Positions 1-5,625 of a stretch of 5,625 nt of DNA are shown here, piece by piece. Source of the DNA: an uncultured Acidimicrobium sp. (lineage in GTDB: Bacteria > Actinomycetota > Acidimicrobiia > Acidimicrobiales > Ilumatobacteraceae); assembly GCA_903895515.1 (NCBI GenBank), contig CAITUB010000118.1, positions 1 through 5,625 of the forward strand, read 5' to 3'. The notes beneath the pieces were generated by a model that did no database searches, was not told the DNA's origin, and was given only the letters and a program-made list of their open reading frames with translations. A program made the translations under genes and the position numbers. Positions within the stretch are counted from its first letter, which is position 1. Each line of letters begins with the position of its first letter.

Positions 1-534
1 CACACCGGCACTGTTGCAACGATGGCACTGGTTCCCCAAGTAGTTGATGCAGTTGGCGACAAGATGGTGGTGGTTGCTGCCGGTGGTTTGTTCGATGGCC
101 GTGGTCTTGCAGCTTCGCTTGCACTTGGTGCCGATGGTGTGTGGGTAGGAACTCGTTTTATTGCCACACACGAAGCTCGCGGTGTTGATGGCTACAAAGA
201 AAAACTGATTGACACGCTTGAAGACGGCACCGTGATTACGCGCAGCTACACCGGCAAGACATGCCGTGTGGTGCGCAACGACTGGACGAACAAGTTTGAA
301 GAGCACCCTGAAACGTTGCAAGGGTTTCCGCAACAAGCAATTGCTTCTATGCAAGCCGGCGTAAACCACCTGGGTTACCCAGAAGGAACCAAAGTAGATG
401 TTGAACAAGAGTTCATGCCTGCTGGTCAAGGTGTTGGCGCAATTAAGAGCATCGTGCATGCAGGCGACTTGGTGCGCAGCATGATGGCAGAGGCCGAGCA
501 CTCGCTCGACCGCATTCAAGCAATGCGCAAGTAA
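1..534 (+). CDS. Nitronate monooxygenase (2-nitropropane dioxygenase family), C-terminal part, 5' end outside window
   Basis: This is an FMN-dependent TIM-barrel enzyme that oxidises alkyl nitronates to carbonyl compounds and nitrite, probably in the cytosol. The frame is open from the first base, so the gene starts upstream; 177 codons are visible against a usual family length of about 320-375. The fragment opens with HTGTVATM, which fits the GGH-x-G segment carrying the family's catalytic histidine, so His1 of the fragment may be that residue. The FMN-phosphate region follows: VVVAAGGLFDGRG (fragment residues 23-35) and then GADGVWVGTRF (43-53). The acidic helical tail, with QGVGAIKSI and AGDLVRSMMAEAEHSL, resembles actinobacterial members. 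The stop is TAA at 532-534. The exporter gene starts 10 bases later on the same strand, so co-transcription is likely. The family is over-annotated: some members act on other substrates, including enoyl-ACP reductase (FabK-like) relatives. Family assignment is firm; the substrate is not shown by the sequence. Confidence 0.88.
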   Translation, partial: HTGTVATMALVPQVVDAVGDKMVVVAAGGLFDGRGLAASLALGADGVWVGTRFIATHEARGVDGYKEKLIDTLEDGTVITRSYTGKTCRVVRNDWTNKFEEHPETLQGFPQQAIASMQAGVNHLGYPEGTKVDVEQEFMPAGQGVGAIKSIVHAGDLVRSMMAEAEHSLDRIQAMRK

Positions 535-544
535 CTGTTTCTCA

Positions 545-1780
545 ATGGGAGTCCTTCGCTCTAACGCCAGTGTGCGCAATCTATTCATTGCGCAGAACGT
601 TTCGGTTATGGGTGACTATTTCACGTACGTTGCCCTCGTTGGATTAATTAAAGAAGCAACCGACTCCACATTCTTGGTGTCGCTGGTGTACGCCGCATAT
701 GTGCTGCCTTCGTTTTTCTTCTCGCCAATTGCTGGCCCGATCGTGGACAAATTCGATCGTCGCAAGATCATTGTCGTTGTTTCGGCACTGCAAGCCATTT
801 GCGGTATTGGGTTCTTACTGTCAAATGCTGATCGCATTTGGCTTGCACTCATAACTCAAATTGTTATTTCGTCTCTCGCAGTCATCACGCTTCCGGCGTT
901 TGGTTCGGCGTTACCCAACATCACTCGTAACGACGAGGAACTGCGGCAAGCAAATGCGTTGTTCGGCTCTAGCTGGGGTGCCTCGGTATTTATCGGCTCT
1001 GCAGTTGGCGGTTTATTTGCAGCAACGTTTGGCAGAACGGCAACGTTTGCAGCCGACATTGCAACATTTGCAGTGTGTGCTGGGCTCATTGCACTAATCA
1101 AGATTCCGATGCAGGAACGCAAAGCAGATGCCAAGCGCGAACCGGTTCGACCAATTGCCGATATGCGCGAGGCATTCCATTACGCCAAAGAGAACAATGT
1201 GATTTTTGCGCTTATGGCTTCGAAAACCACTCAGGCAGTAGGCGCTGGCGCAGTTGGCCAACTTGCAGTGCTAGCCATTGATGCCTTTAACACGGGAGAC
1301 GGTGGTAGCGGACTGCTTCTTGCCGCGCGTGGCTTAGGGGCTGCAATTGGCCCGTTCATTTTCATGCGCTTTGCTCGCAACAACATGCCGCGACTGTTGC
1401 TGTTGTGCGGAGTTGGTGGAGTGATGTGGAGCATTTTCTATCTCGCTGCTTCAGCCAGCCCAACGCTTTGGCTCGCTGCAATTTCCATCGGCGCAGCCCA
1501 CGTTGGTGGTGGCGCAATTTGGACAATGGCAAGTTACGGATTACAAACCAGCACAGAAGATCACATTCGCGGTCGCGTACTTGCTGGTGACATGGGCTTT
1601 GCCATGCTGGTTACTGGACTGAGCAGCCTGGGAACAGGAATTCTTGGCGAGATATTTCCTATTCGAATTGCTATTGCACTCGTTGCGGGAATTTCAGGAC
1701 TGTGTTCGCTTTCCTACTTGTTAGGAACGATTGGTCTTAGGAAGCGTCTGCGCAGCGCGATGCAGCTTCAATCAGCCTGA
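545..1780 (+). CDS. Major facilitator superfamily transporter, EntS/MFS_3-like exporter
   Basis: This is a 411-residue inner-membrane protein with hydrophobic segments throughout, as expected for a 12-helix MFS carrier driven by the proton gradient. The loop after helix 2 carries motif A, seen as GPIVDKFDRRK (residues 64-74; Asp68, Arg72, Arg73). ALPNITRNDEELRQANAL (122-139) and IRGRVLAG (341-348) are typical of the MFS_3 group that includes the enterobactin exporter EntS and macrolide efflux proteins. A charged cytosolic loop at about 187-217 separates the two six-helix halves. The ATG at 545 follows the nitronate monooxygenase stop by 10 bases and has no Shine-Dalgarno sequence; a full-length first helix (about 12-35) supports this start. 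The last 44 bases overlap the convergent serine hydrolase gene. Efflux of a small molecule is the family expectation, but the substrate cannot be read from the sequence, and a link to nitro-compound handling is only suggested by adjacency. Confidence 0.87.
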   Translation: MGVLRSNASVRNLFIAQNVSVMGDYFTYVALVGLIKEATDSTFLVSLVYAAYVLPSFFFSPIAGPIVDKFDRRKIIVVVSALQAICGIGFLLSNADRIWLALITQIVISSLAVITLPAFGSALPNITRNDEELRQANALFGSSWGASVFIGSAVGGLFAATFGRTATFAADIATFAVCAGLIALIKIPMQERKADAKREPVRPIADMREAFHYAKENNVIFALMASKTTQAVGAGAVGQLAVLAIDAFNTGDGGSGLLLAARGLGAAIGPFIFMRFARNNMPRLLLLCGVGGVMWSIFYLAASASPTLWLAAISIGAAHVGGGAIWTMASYGLQTSTEDHIRGRVLAGDMGFAMLVTGLSSLGTGILGEIFPIRIAIALVAGISGLCSLSYLLGTIGLRKRLRSAMQLQSA

Positions 1781-2912
1781 CCGAACGCGGGTCGGTAAAC
1801 ATCGAACTGCGCATTCTGTTCATGATGTAACTGAAACCCATCTGTCGGTTTGGGTCAGCAAACGACACCGAGCCACCCATTCCTGCGTGACCGTAAGTAC
1901 CTGGAGCATCGAACGCCAACTTTTCACTTGGCGTTACGAAGCCCATGGCAAACGAGCGCATGTTTTGCAAGCACAAATCAATTTCCCCTACTGGAGTTTG
2001 TTGCACCGTCATTTTTTTGCGTGTGTCTTCAGTGACTAACCGAACGAGTCCATTCGGCGTCTCTGTTTCAGTGAACGTTGCCGAATACATGGAAGCCAAA
2101 CTACGTGCATTGGCAATTCCATTTGCTCCAGGAACTTCGGCCGCGTGCATGTCTTGACGATTGAACACTCCCTTCACATCCATTCCTCCACCCAACGAGA
2201 ATGCCGAAAGCAATTGTTCGCTTTGTGCAGGCGCTGGTTGCGACGGAGTGGAAGGCACGCTTCCCTCTTTGCGTGGCCATCCGGTATTTACGGGTGACAC
2301 GCGATGTTCAAGATGCTCGGGAAGACCAACATAGATTTCACCGCCAAGTGGGTTGGAAATTTCTTCGGCAATAAAGCGACCGATGTTTCTGCCGTCAACA
2401 CGACGCACCAACTCGCCAGCCAACCAACCAAATGTGATTGCGTGGTAACCGTGCGTTGAACCGACGGGAAACAGCGGTGCCGTGTCGGCAAGTCGCGCCA
2501 CCATGGTGTTCCAATCGAGCACTTCTTCATAAGTCAGCGACCCTTCCACGGTGTACAAACCGGCCTGGTGCGACAGCAATTGAGCAACGGTGACGTGCTC
2601 TTTGCCATGTGCTGCAAACTCTGGCCAAAACAACGAAACGGGTTCTTCGTACGACAACAAACCACGCTCTACACACATTGCAACCGCTGTTGCCACTACG
2701 CCTTTTGTGGTGCTGAACACCAACTGCAAGGTGTCCAGTGTGTACGGCTGTGTTGCATCTCTATCGAAATAACCGCCAGCAATATCGACAACACATTTAC
2801 CTTTATGAAACACCGACACGCCTGCGCCAATGTCTTCCCGGTTGTCAATGTTGTGCGCGAAGGCTTCTGCTACCTCCGACCATCCGTCGGCAACGAAACC
2901 TTCGTAAGCCAC
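1737..2912 (-). CDS. Serine hydrolase of the beta-lactamase family (class C / EstB-like esterase)
   Basis: This is a 391-residue penicillin-binding-protein-fold hydrolase (PF00144 type). The nucleophile motif SxxK is S67-T-T-K70 in the context FSTTKG. The second motif is Y156-H-A, in GYHAITFGWLAGELVRR, as in EstB-like esterases rather than the YxN of true beta-lactamases. The third motif is H342-A-G, in GHAGMGGS, replacing KTG. LLSHQAGL (112-119) and PGANGIANARSL (261-272) are further family signatures. No signal peptide is visible, so a cytosolic ester or lactone hydrolase is more likely than a periplasmic beta-lactamase. The start is GTG at 2910-2912, two bases after the TAG stop of the oxidoreductase gene; an in-frame TAA at 2919-2921 excludes a longer form. 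That spacing suggests translational coupling as the last operon gene. Its 3' end overlaps the transporter gene by 44 bases. A Pro/Ser-rich stretch at 218-231 is probably a surface loop. The substrate is unknown. Confidence 0.9.
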   Translation of the reverse strand: MAYEGFVADGWSEVAEAFAHNIDNREDIGAGVSVFHKGKCVVDIAGGYFDRDATQPYTLDTLQLVFSTTKGVVATAVAMCVERGLLSYEEPVSLFWPEFAAHGKEHVTVAQLLSHQAGLYTVEGSLTYEEVLDWNTMVARLADTAPLFPVGSTHGYHAITFGWLAGELVRRVDGRNIGRFIAEEISNPLGGEIYVGLPEHLEHRVSPVNTGWPRKEGSVPSTPSQPAPAQSEQLLSAFSLGGGMDVKGVFNRQDMHAAEVPGANGIANARSLASMYSATFTETETPNGLVRLVTEDTRKKMTVQQTPVGEIDLCLQNMRSFAMGFVTPSEKLAFDAPGTYGHAGMGGSVSFADPNRQMGFSYIMNRMRSSMFTDPRSVRLIEAASRCADAS

Positions 2913-2914
2913 GA

Positions 2915-3973
2915 CTACTTAACGTCGTCCATGAGGCTGCGTAGCAATTCAACTTGCTTCACAGCATCTGGACCAATTGGGTTCACTTGCAACACGGTGA
3001 CGCCCGCTTCTTTGTATGCAGCCAAACGCTCTTTGATGAAACTCTTTGGCCCAACCAAGTGCGAGTTCAGCAACCAATCCGCAGGAATTTTTGCGGCGGC
3101 TTCTTGCTTCTTGCCATCTAGATACAAGTCCTGAATTTCAACAGCTTCTTGTTCGAAGCCGTATGCCTTGCAGATGTCGTTGTAGAAGTTTTTTCCACGA
3201 GCGCCCATGCCACCGACATACAACGCAGTGCTTGGTCGAGCGAAGTCCAACACTTTTTGTTGGTCTTCGCCGGTGAGTGATTCGTCGATGGCAAGCATTC
3301 CGCCAGCCTGAATGTCCATCTTTGGACGTGATACATCGCGCTTGGCATAACCAGCCTTCAACGCATCGCCCCATACGTTCTTATATTTTTCTGGGTAGAA
3401 GAAAATTGGCATCCAACCATCTGCAATTTCTGCAGTTGCTTCAACGCTCTTGCCCATGAGGCTTGCCCACCAAATTGGAATGTCGTTGCGCACTGGGTGG
3501 TTAATGAGTTTCAATGCTTTGCCAAGACCAGTTCCCTGTCCTGCAGGCAATGGCACATCAACTGTTTTGCCTTGATACGACAATGGCTTTTCGCGCTTCC
3601 ATACTTCGCGACAGATGTCGATGTATTCCTTGGTGCGTTGCAGAGGCTTTTCGTACGGCATGCCGTGGAAGCCTTCAATAACTTGTGCACCCGATGCACC
3701 AAGTCCAAGCACGAAACGACCGTTGCTCACGTAGTCGCAACCCGCTGCTGTCATGGCAACAAGTGCTGGTGTGCGCGAGTACACGTTGATAATGCCGGTA
3801 CCAATTTCCAATTTGTTTGTGACCGCAGCAAGGTAACCAATTTGCGAGATTGCGTCGTATGAATACGCCTCGGCTACCCACACCATGTCGAGACCTACTT
3901 TTTCAAGCTCTACAACTTGCTTTGCCGATGACTGAAAGTCGGAGATGTAGTTGATCATCATGGAAAGTTTCAT
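2915..3973 (-). CDS. LLM-class F420-dependent oxidoreductase, Rv3520c-like
   Basis: This is a 352-residue bacterial luciferase-like TIM-barrel protein that probably transfers hydride between coenzyme F420 and an organic substrate in the cytosol. It matches my recollection of the M. tuberculosis Rv3520c family from end to end: VWVAEAYSYDA (31-41), LEIGTGIINVYSRTP (55-69), GRFVLGLGASGAQVIEGFHG (85-104), GTGLGKALKLI (147-157), ADGWMPIFFYPEKY (184-197) and LYVGGMGARGKNFYNDI (251-267). Its length is normal for the family. The ATG at 3971-3973 aligns with the family's MKL start, although Met5 and Met6 are alternatives. There is no Shine-Dalgarno sequence, and the start codon lies within a 9-bp inverted repeat. 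The gap to the upstream ligase gene is 21 bases, and the hydrolase gene begins two bases after the stop, so this is the middle gene of a three-gene operon. The presence of this family implies that the host makes F420. The substrate is unknown; an FMN-dependent relative is a less likely alternative. Confidence 0.92.
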   Translation of the reverse strand: MKLSMMINYISDFQSSAKQVVELEKVGLDMVWVAEAYSYDAISQIGYLAAVTNKLEIGTGIINVYSRTPALVAMTAAGCDYVSNGRFVLGLGASGAQVIEGFHGMPYEKPLQRTKEYIDICREVWKREKPLSYQGKTVDVPLPAGQGTGLGKALKLINHPVRNDIPIWWASLMGKSVEATAEIADGWMPIFFYPEKYKNVWGDALKAGYAKRDVSRPKMDIQAGGMLAIDESLTGEDQQKVLDFARPSTALYVGGMGARGKNFYNDICKAYGFEQEAVEIQDLYLDGKKQEAAAKIPADWLLNSHLVGPKSFIKERLAAYKEAGVTVLQVNPIGPDAVKQVELLRSLMDDVK

Positions 3974-3979
3974 GATGAT
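3954..3979 (-). promoter_or_regulatory. Inverted repeat across the oxidoreductase start codon (possible translation-control hairpin)
   Basis: On the minus strand the arms read ATCATCATG (3979-3971) and CATGATGAT (3962-3954). They are perfectly complementary over 9 bp and separated by the 8-base spacer AAACTTTC. The ATG start codon is the inner triplet of the first arm, so the mRNA could pair its own start with codons 4-7 (S-M-M-I). The stem is mostly A-U, with three G-C pairs, so it should be only moderately stable. The pairing potential is seen directly; a regulatory role is inference. Confidence 0.45.
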
Positions 3980-3994
3980 GAGACTAGATCGGGC

Positions 3995-5563
3995 TTAGTT
4001 GACTTTGCGAGTTCGACCTTCCCAGAACGGCGCACGCAAGTCTTTTTTCAGGATCTTTCCGCTTGGGTTACGCGGCAGGGCGTCTACCCAGTTCACCGAC
4101 TTCGGGCACTTAAAGCCCGCCAGGTGTTGCTTGGCAAAGGCAATGATTTCTTCCTCGGTCACCTCGACATCAGGCTTGCGAACGACCATTGCCTTAGGCA
4201 CCTCGCCCCACTTTTCATCGGGCACACCAATGACCGCCACGTCGGCAATTGCAGGGTGAGCCATAAGGGCGTTTTCTACTTCAGCCGGATACACGTTTTC
4301 GCCACCAGAGACGATCATGTCTTTTACACGATCGAAGATGTACACATAATTTTCTTCGTCCAAGTACGCAGCGTCACCAGTTTTAAACCAACCTTCAGCG
4401 GTAATGGACTTCGCGGTTTCTTCTGGCATGTTCCAGTAGCCCTTCATTACTTGGCCACCCTTCACCCAAATTTCTCCCACTTCACCGACAGGCATGTCGT
4501 TACCGGTTTCGGAATCGACAACACGAAGCAACATTCCTGGAACTATTTTTCCGCACGAACGCAATAGCTTGCGCTTTGGCCCGGTGAGATCGTGATCTTC
4601 TGGCATGAGGATGGTGGTTGCGCCAGTTGTTTCAGTGAGACCATAAATTTGCATGAAGTTGGTCTTAAACGTTTTCATCGACGCAGCGAGTACTTCTTCG
4701 GAAATCGGTGAAGCACCATACGCAATGAGTTCGAGACTTGAGTAGTCGGCTTTGTCCACATCGGGAACCATCAACATGAACTGCAACAGCGCGGGTACCA
4801 AGAAGCCGTGCGTAATTCGATGCTTGCCAATGAGTGTTACCAACTCGGCTGGGTTCACATCGCGAACAATGACCGACTTCGCACCAAGAGCCATACCAGC
4901 AGTAGCCCAACCGCCACCACCAATGTGAAACAGTGGCATCGCAACCAAGTTCACCGTGCGATCGGTGAACTGCCATACCTCTGCTGCGAACGGGATGAGC
5001 GCAAAGAAGTTGGTGTTGGTGAGCATGACGCCTTTTGGCCTGCCCGTTGTTCCACTTGAATACAACTGGAACGCAACGTCATCTGCCGCGATTGGTGCAT
5101 GTGGGTCTGATGTTGCTCCGCTATTTGAGAAATCTTCATACGACGGAAACTTGCTGTGTCCACCAATGACCACAATTGTCTTGGCGTTCACAATGTCGCC
5201 TGCAATTGCGTCGAGTACAGGAACGAAATCTGGCCCCACAATGAGCACCTTTGCTTGCGAGTCGTTCACGATGTAGGCAACTTCTGGTGGAGCGAGGCGC
5301 CAGTTGATATCCACACTGACCGCGTTCAGCAATGCGCACGCATAGAACACCTCAAAGTGGTCAATGCCGTTCTTGTCCAGAAAAGCCACGCGATCTTGCG
5401 GACCCACTCCAGCTGCCTTCAGCGCATTGGCCACCTTGCATGCACGCACATACAACTGTCCCCATGTTTGGGTGCGGTCACCTTGAATGAGCGCCACGTT
5501 GTTCGGCTGGCTTGCGGCGTGCGTACGCACGATTCCTGCAATGTCTCGAATGTCAATAGTCAT
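3995..5563 (-). CDS. AMP-dependent acyl-CoA synthetase (FadD13-like fatty acid or aromatic acid CoA ligase)
   Basis: This is a 522-residue ANL-superfamily enzyme that adenylates a carboxylic acid with ATP and then forms the CoA thioester. The core motifs are intact: P-loop YSSGTTGRPKG (168-178), MPLFHIGG (209-216), YGLTETTG (307-314), GWFKTGD (391-397), hinge DRVKDMIVSGGENVYPAEVE (411-430), and NPSGKILKK (499-507) with catalytic Lys503. Length and layout match actinobacterial FadD13-type ligases, and no membrane segment is evident. I chose the ATG at 5561-5563 because it gives the normal family N-terminus (MTIDIRDIAGIVRTHA). A TTG at 5597-5599 would add 12 residues including three cysteines, which is unlike the family. 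No Shine-Dalgarno sequence precedes the ATG; a TAGTTT hexamer ends 7 bases upstream, which would suit a leaderless transcript. This is the first gene of the leftward operon. Chain length or aromatic preference cannot be decided from sequence. Confidence 0.92.
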   Translation of the reverse strand: MTIDIRDIAGIVRTHAASQPNNVALIQGDRTQTWGQLYVRACKVANALKAAGVGPQDRVAFLDKNGIDHFEVFYACALLNAVSVDINWRLAPPEVAYIVNDSQAKVLIVGPDFVPVLDAIAGDIVNAKTIVVIGGHSKFPSYEDFSNSGATSDPHAPIAADDVAFQLYSSGTTGRPKGVMLTNTNFFALIPFAAEVWQFTDRTVNLVAMPLFHIGGGGWATAGMALGAKSVIVRDVNPAELVTLIGKHRITHGFLVPALLQFMLMVPDVDKADYSSLELIAYGASPISEEVLAASMKTFKTNFMQIYGLTETTGATTILMPEDHDLTGPKRKLLRSCGKIVPGMLLRVVDSETGNDMPVGEVGEIWVKGGQVMKGYWNMPEETAKSITAEGWFKTGDAAYLDEENYVYIFDRVKDMIVSGGENVYPAEVENALMAHPAIADVAVIGVPDEKWGEVPKAMVVRKPDVEVTEEEIIAFAKQHLAGFKCPKSVNWVDALPRNPSGKILKKDLRAPFWEGRTRKVN

Positions 5564-5570
5564 GTTGCAG

Positions 5571-5599
5571 AAACTAGTCTTGGTGCAAATCGAGCACAA
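5571..5599 (-). promoter_or_regulatory. Candidate promoter of the leftward ligase-oxidoreductase-hydrolase operon
   Basis: On the minus strand a TTGTGC hexamer (5599-5594) is followed after 17 bases by TAGTTT (5576-5571). These match the sigma-70-type consensus at three of six positions each. The spacing is ideal, and the -10 ends 7 bases before the ligase ATG, so transcription would start at or next to the start codon and give a leaderless mRNA. The match is weak, but the divergent gap leaves little room for any other promoter. Confidence 0.35.
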
Positions 5600-5600
5600 G
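5579..5600. promoter_or_regulatory. Imperfect inverted repeat in the divergent gap, candidate operator
   Basis: On the plus strand CTTGGTGC (5579-5586) and GCACAAG (5594-5600) are complementary apart from one extra G in the left arm, with a 7-base centre. The element covers the spacer and -35 hexamer of the proposed operon promoter and touches the ribosome binding site of the divergent gene. A dimeric repressor bound here could control both directions. No regulator gene is identifiable in the window, so this is a positional inference. Confidence 0.3.
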
Positions 5601-5611
5601 GGAGCCCCTAG

Positions 5612-5625
5612 ATGAACACTGCAGA
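5612..5625 (+). CDS. Start of a divergent gene of unknown product, cut by the window edge
   Basis: An ATG at 5612-5614 opens a frame reading M-N-T-A before the sequence ends. It is preceded 7 bases upstream by AGGGAG (5599-5604), the only convincing Shine-Dalgarno sequence at any gene start here. It is divergent from the ligase gene, with 48 bases between the two start codons. Nothing can be said about the product. A regulator of the neighbouring operon is a common arrangement, but there is no sequence evidence for it. Confidence 0.35.

Noticed and set aside
1737..1800. Rho-independent terminator between the convergent genes
   Set aside because: The genes overlap and I see no GC-rich stem followed by a T-run on either strand in this area.
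1737..2912. Antibiotic-resistance beta-lactamase
   Set aside because: The protein has SxxK but carries Y-H-A and H-A-G in place of the YxN and KTG motifs, lacks a signal peptide and sits in a metabolic operon, all of which fit an EstB-like esterase better.
2568..3134. Open frame of 188 codons on the plus strand
   Set aside because: It lies antisense to the hydrolase and oxidoreductase genes, whose family motifs are clear, and spans their junction. Its translation is Cys/Arg-rich, without a recognisable domain, and it has no ribosome binding site.
4124..4567. Open frame of 147 codons on the plus strand
   Set aside because: It is antisense to the most conserved part of the ligase, including its hinge motif, and shows no protein-like motif of its own.
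5564..5599. TTG start giving a 12-residue N-terminal extension of the ligase
   Set aside because: The extension contains three cysteines, does not resemble the family N-terminus, and would place the start on the proposed -35 hexamer. The ATG at 5563 gives a normal family length.
5156..5611. Open frame of 151 codons on the plus strand running up to the divergent ATG
   Set aside because: It is antisense to the ligase N-terminal half. The His/Cys-rich translation looks like a frame shadow, and the ligase frame has intact motifs throughout.

Overview
The window looks like ordinary chromosomal metabolic DNA from an actinobacterium. The main clue is a complete gene for an Rv3520c-type F420-dependent luciferase-like oxidoreductase. 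It sits beside a FadD13-like acyl-CoA ligase, an EstB-type serine hydrolase and a nitronate monooxygenase, a repertoire common in Actinobacteria. Base composition looks close to 50% G+C by eye. Most starts lack a Shine-Dalgarno sequence, and one start is GTG. An aquatic Acidimicrobiia-like lineage would fit, but that placement is inference and no rRNA or marker gene is present to confirm it.

Layout: two genes run rightward from the left edge. They are the C-terminal half of a nitronate monooxygenase (1-534) and, 10 bases later, a 411-residue major facilitator exporter (545-1780). Three genes run leftward from the right side as an apparent operon: an acyl-CoA ligase (5563 down to 3995), an F420-dependent oxidoreductase (3973 down to 2915) and a beta-lactamase-fold serine hydrolase (2912 down to 1737). 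The two groups converge, and the transporter and hydrolase overlap tail to tail by 44 bases. At the right edge, a 48-base divergent gap separates the ligase from a likely rightward gene, of which only the first codons (from 5612) are visible. Coding is almost continuous; no stretch of 300 bases lacks a gene.

The leftward operon could form a short acid-handling route: the hydrolase would free a carboxylic acid from an ester or lactone, the ligase would make its CoA thioester, and the F420 enzyme would perform a hydride transfer on the substrate or a relative. This is inference from gene order and family, and the true substrate is unknown. The nitronate monooxygenase and exporter may form a separate unit for detoxification and efflux.

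I found no mobile element, CRISPR array, RNA gene or clearly new system. The points most worth a second look are a perfect 9-bp inverted repeat that places the oxidoreductase start codon inside a predicted mRNA stem, a candidate operator in the divergent gap, the 44-base convergent overlap, and start sites that suggest leaderless translation.
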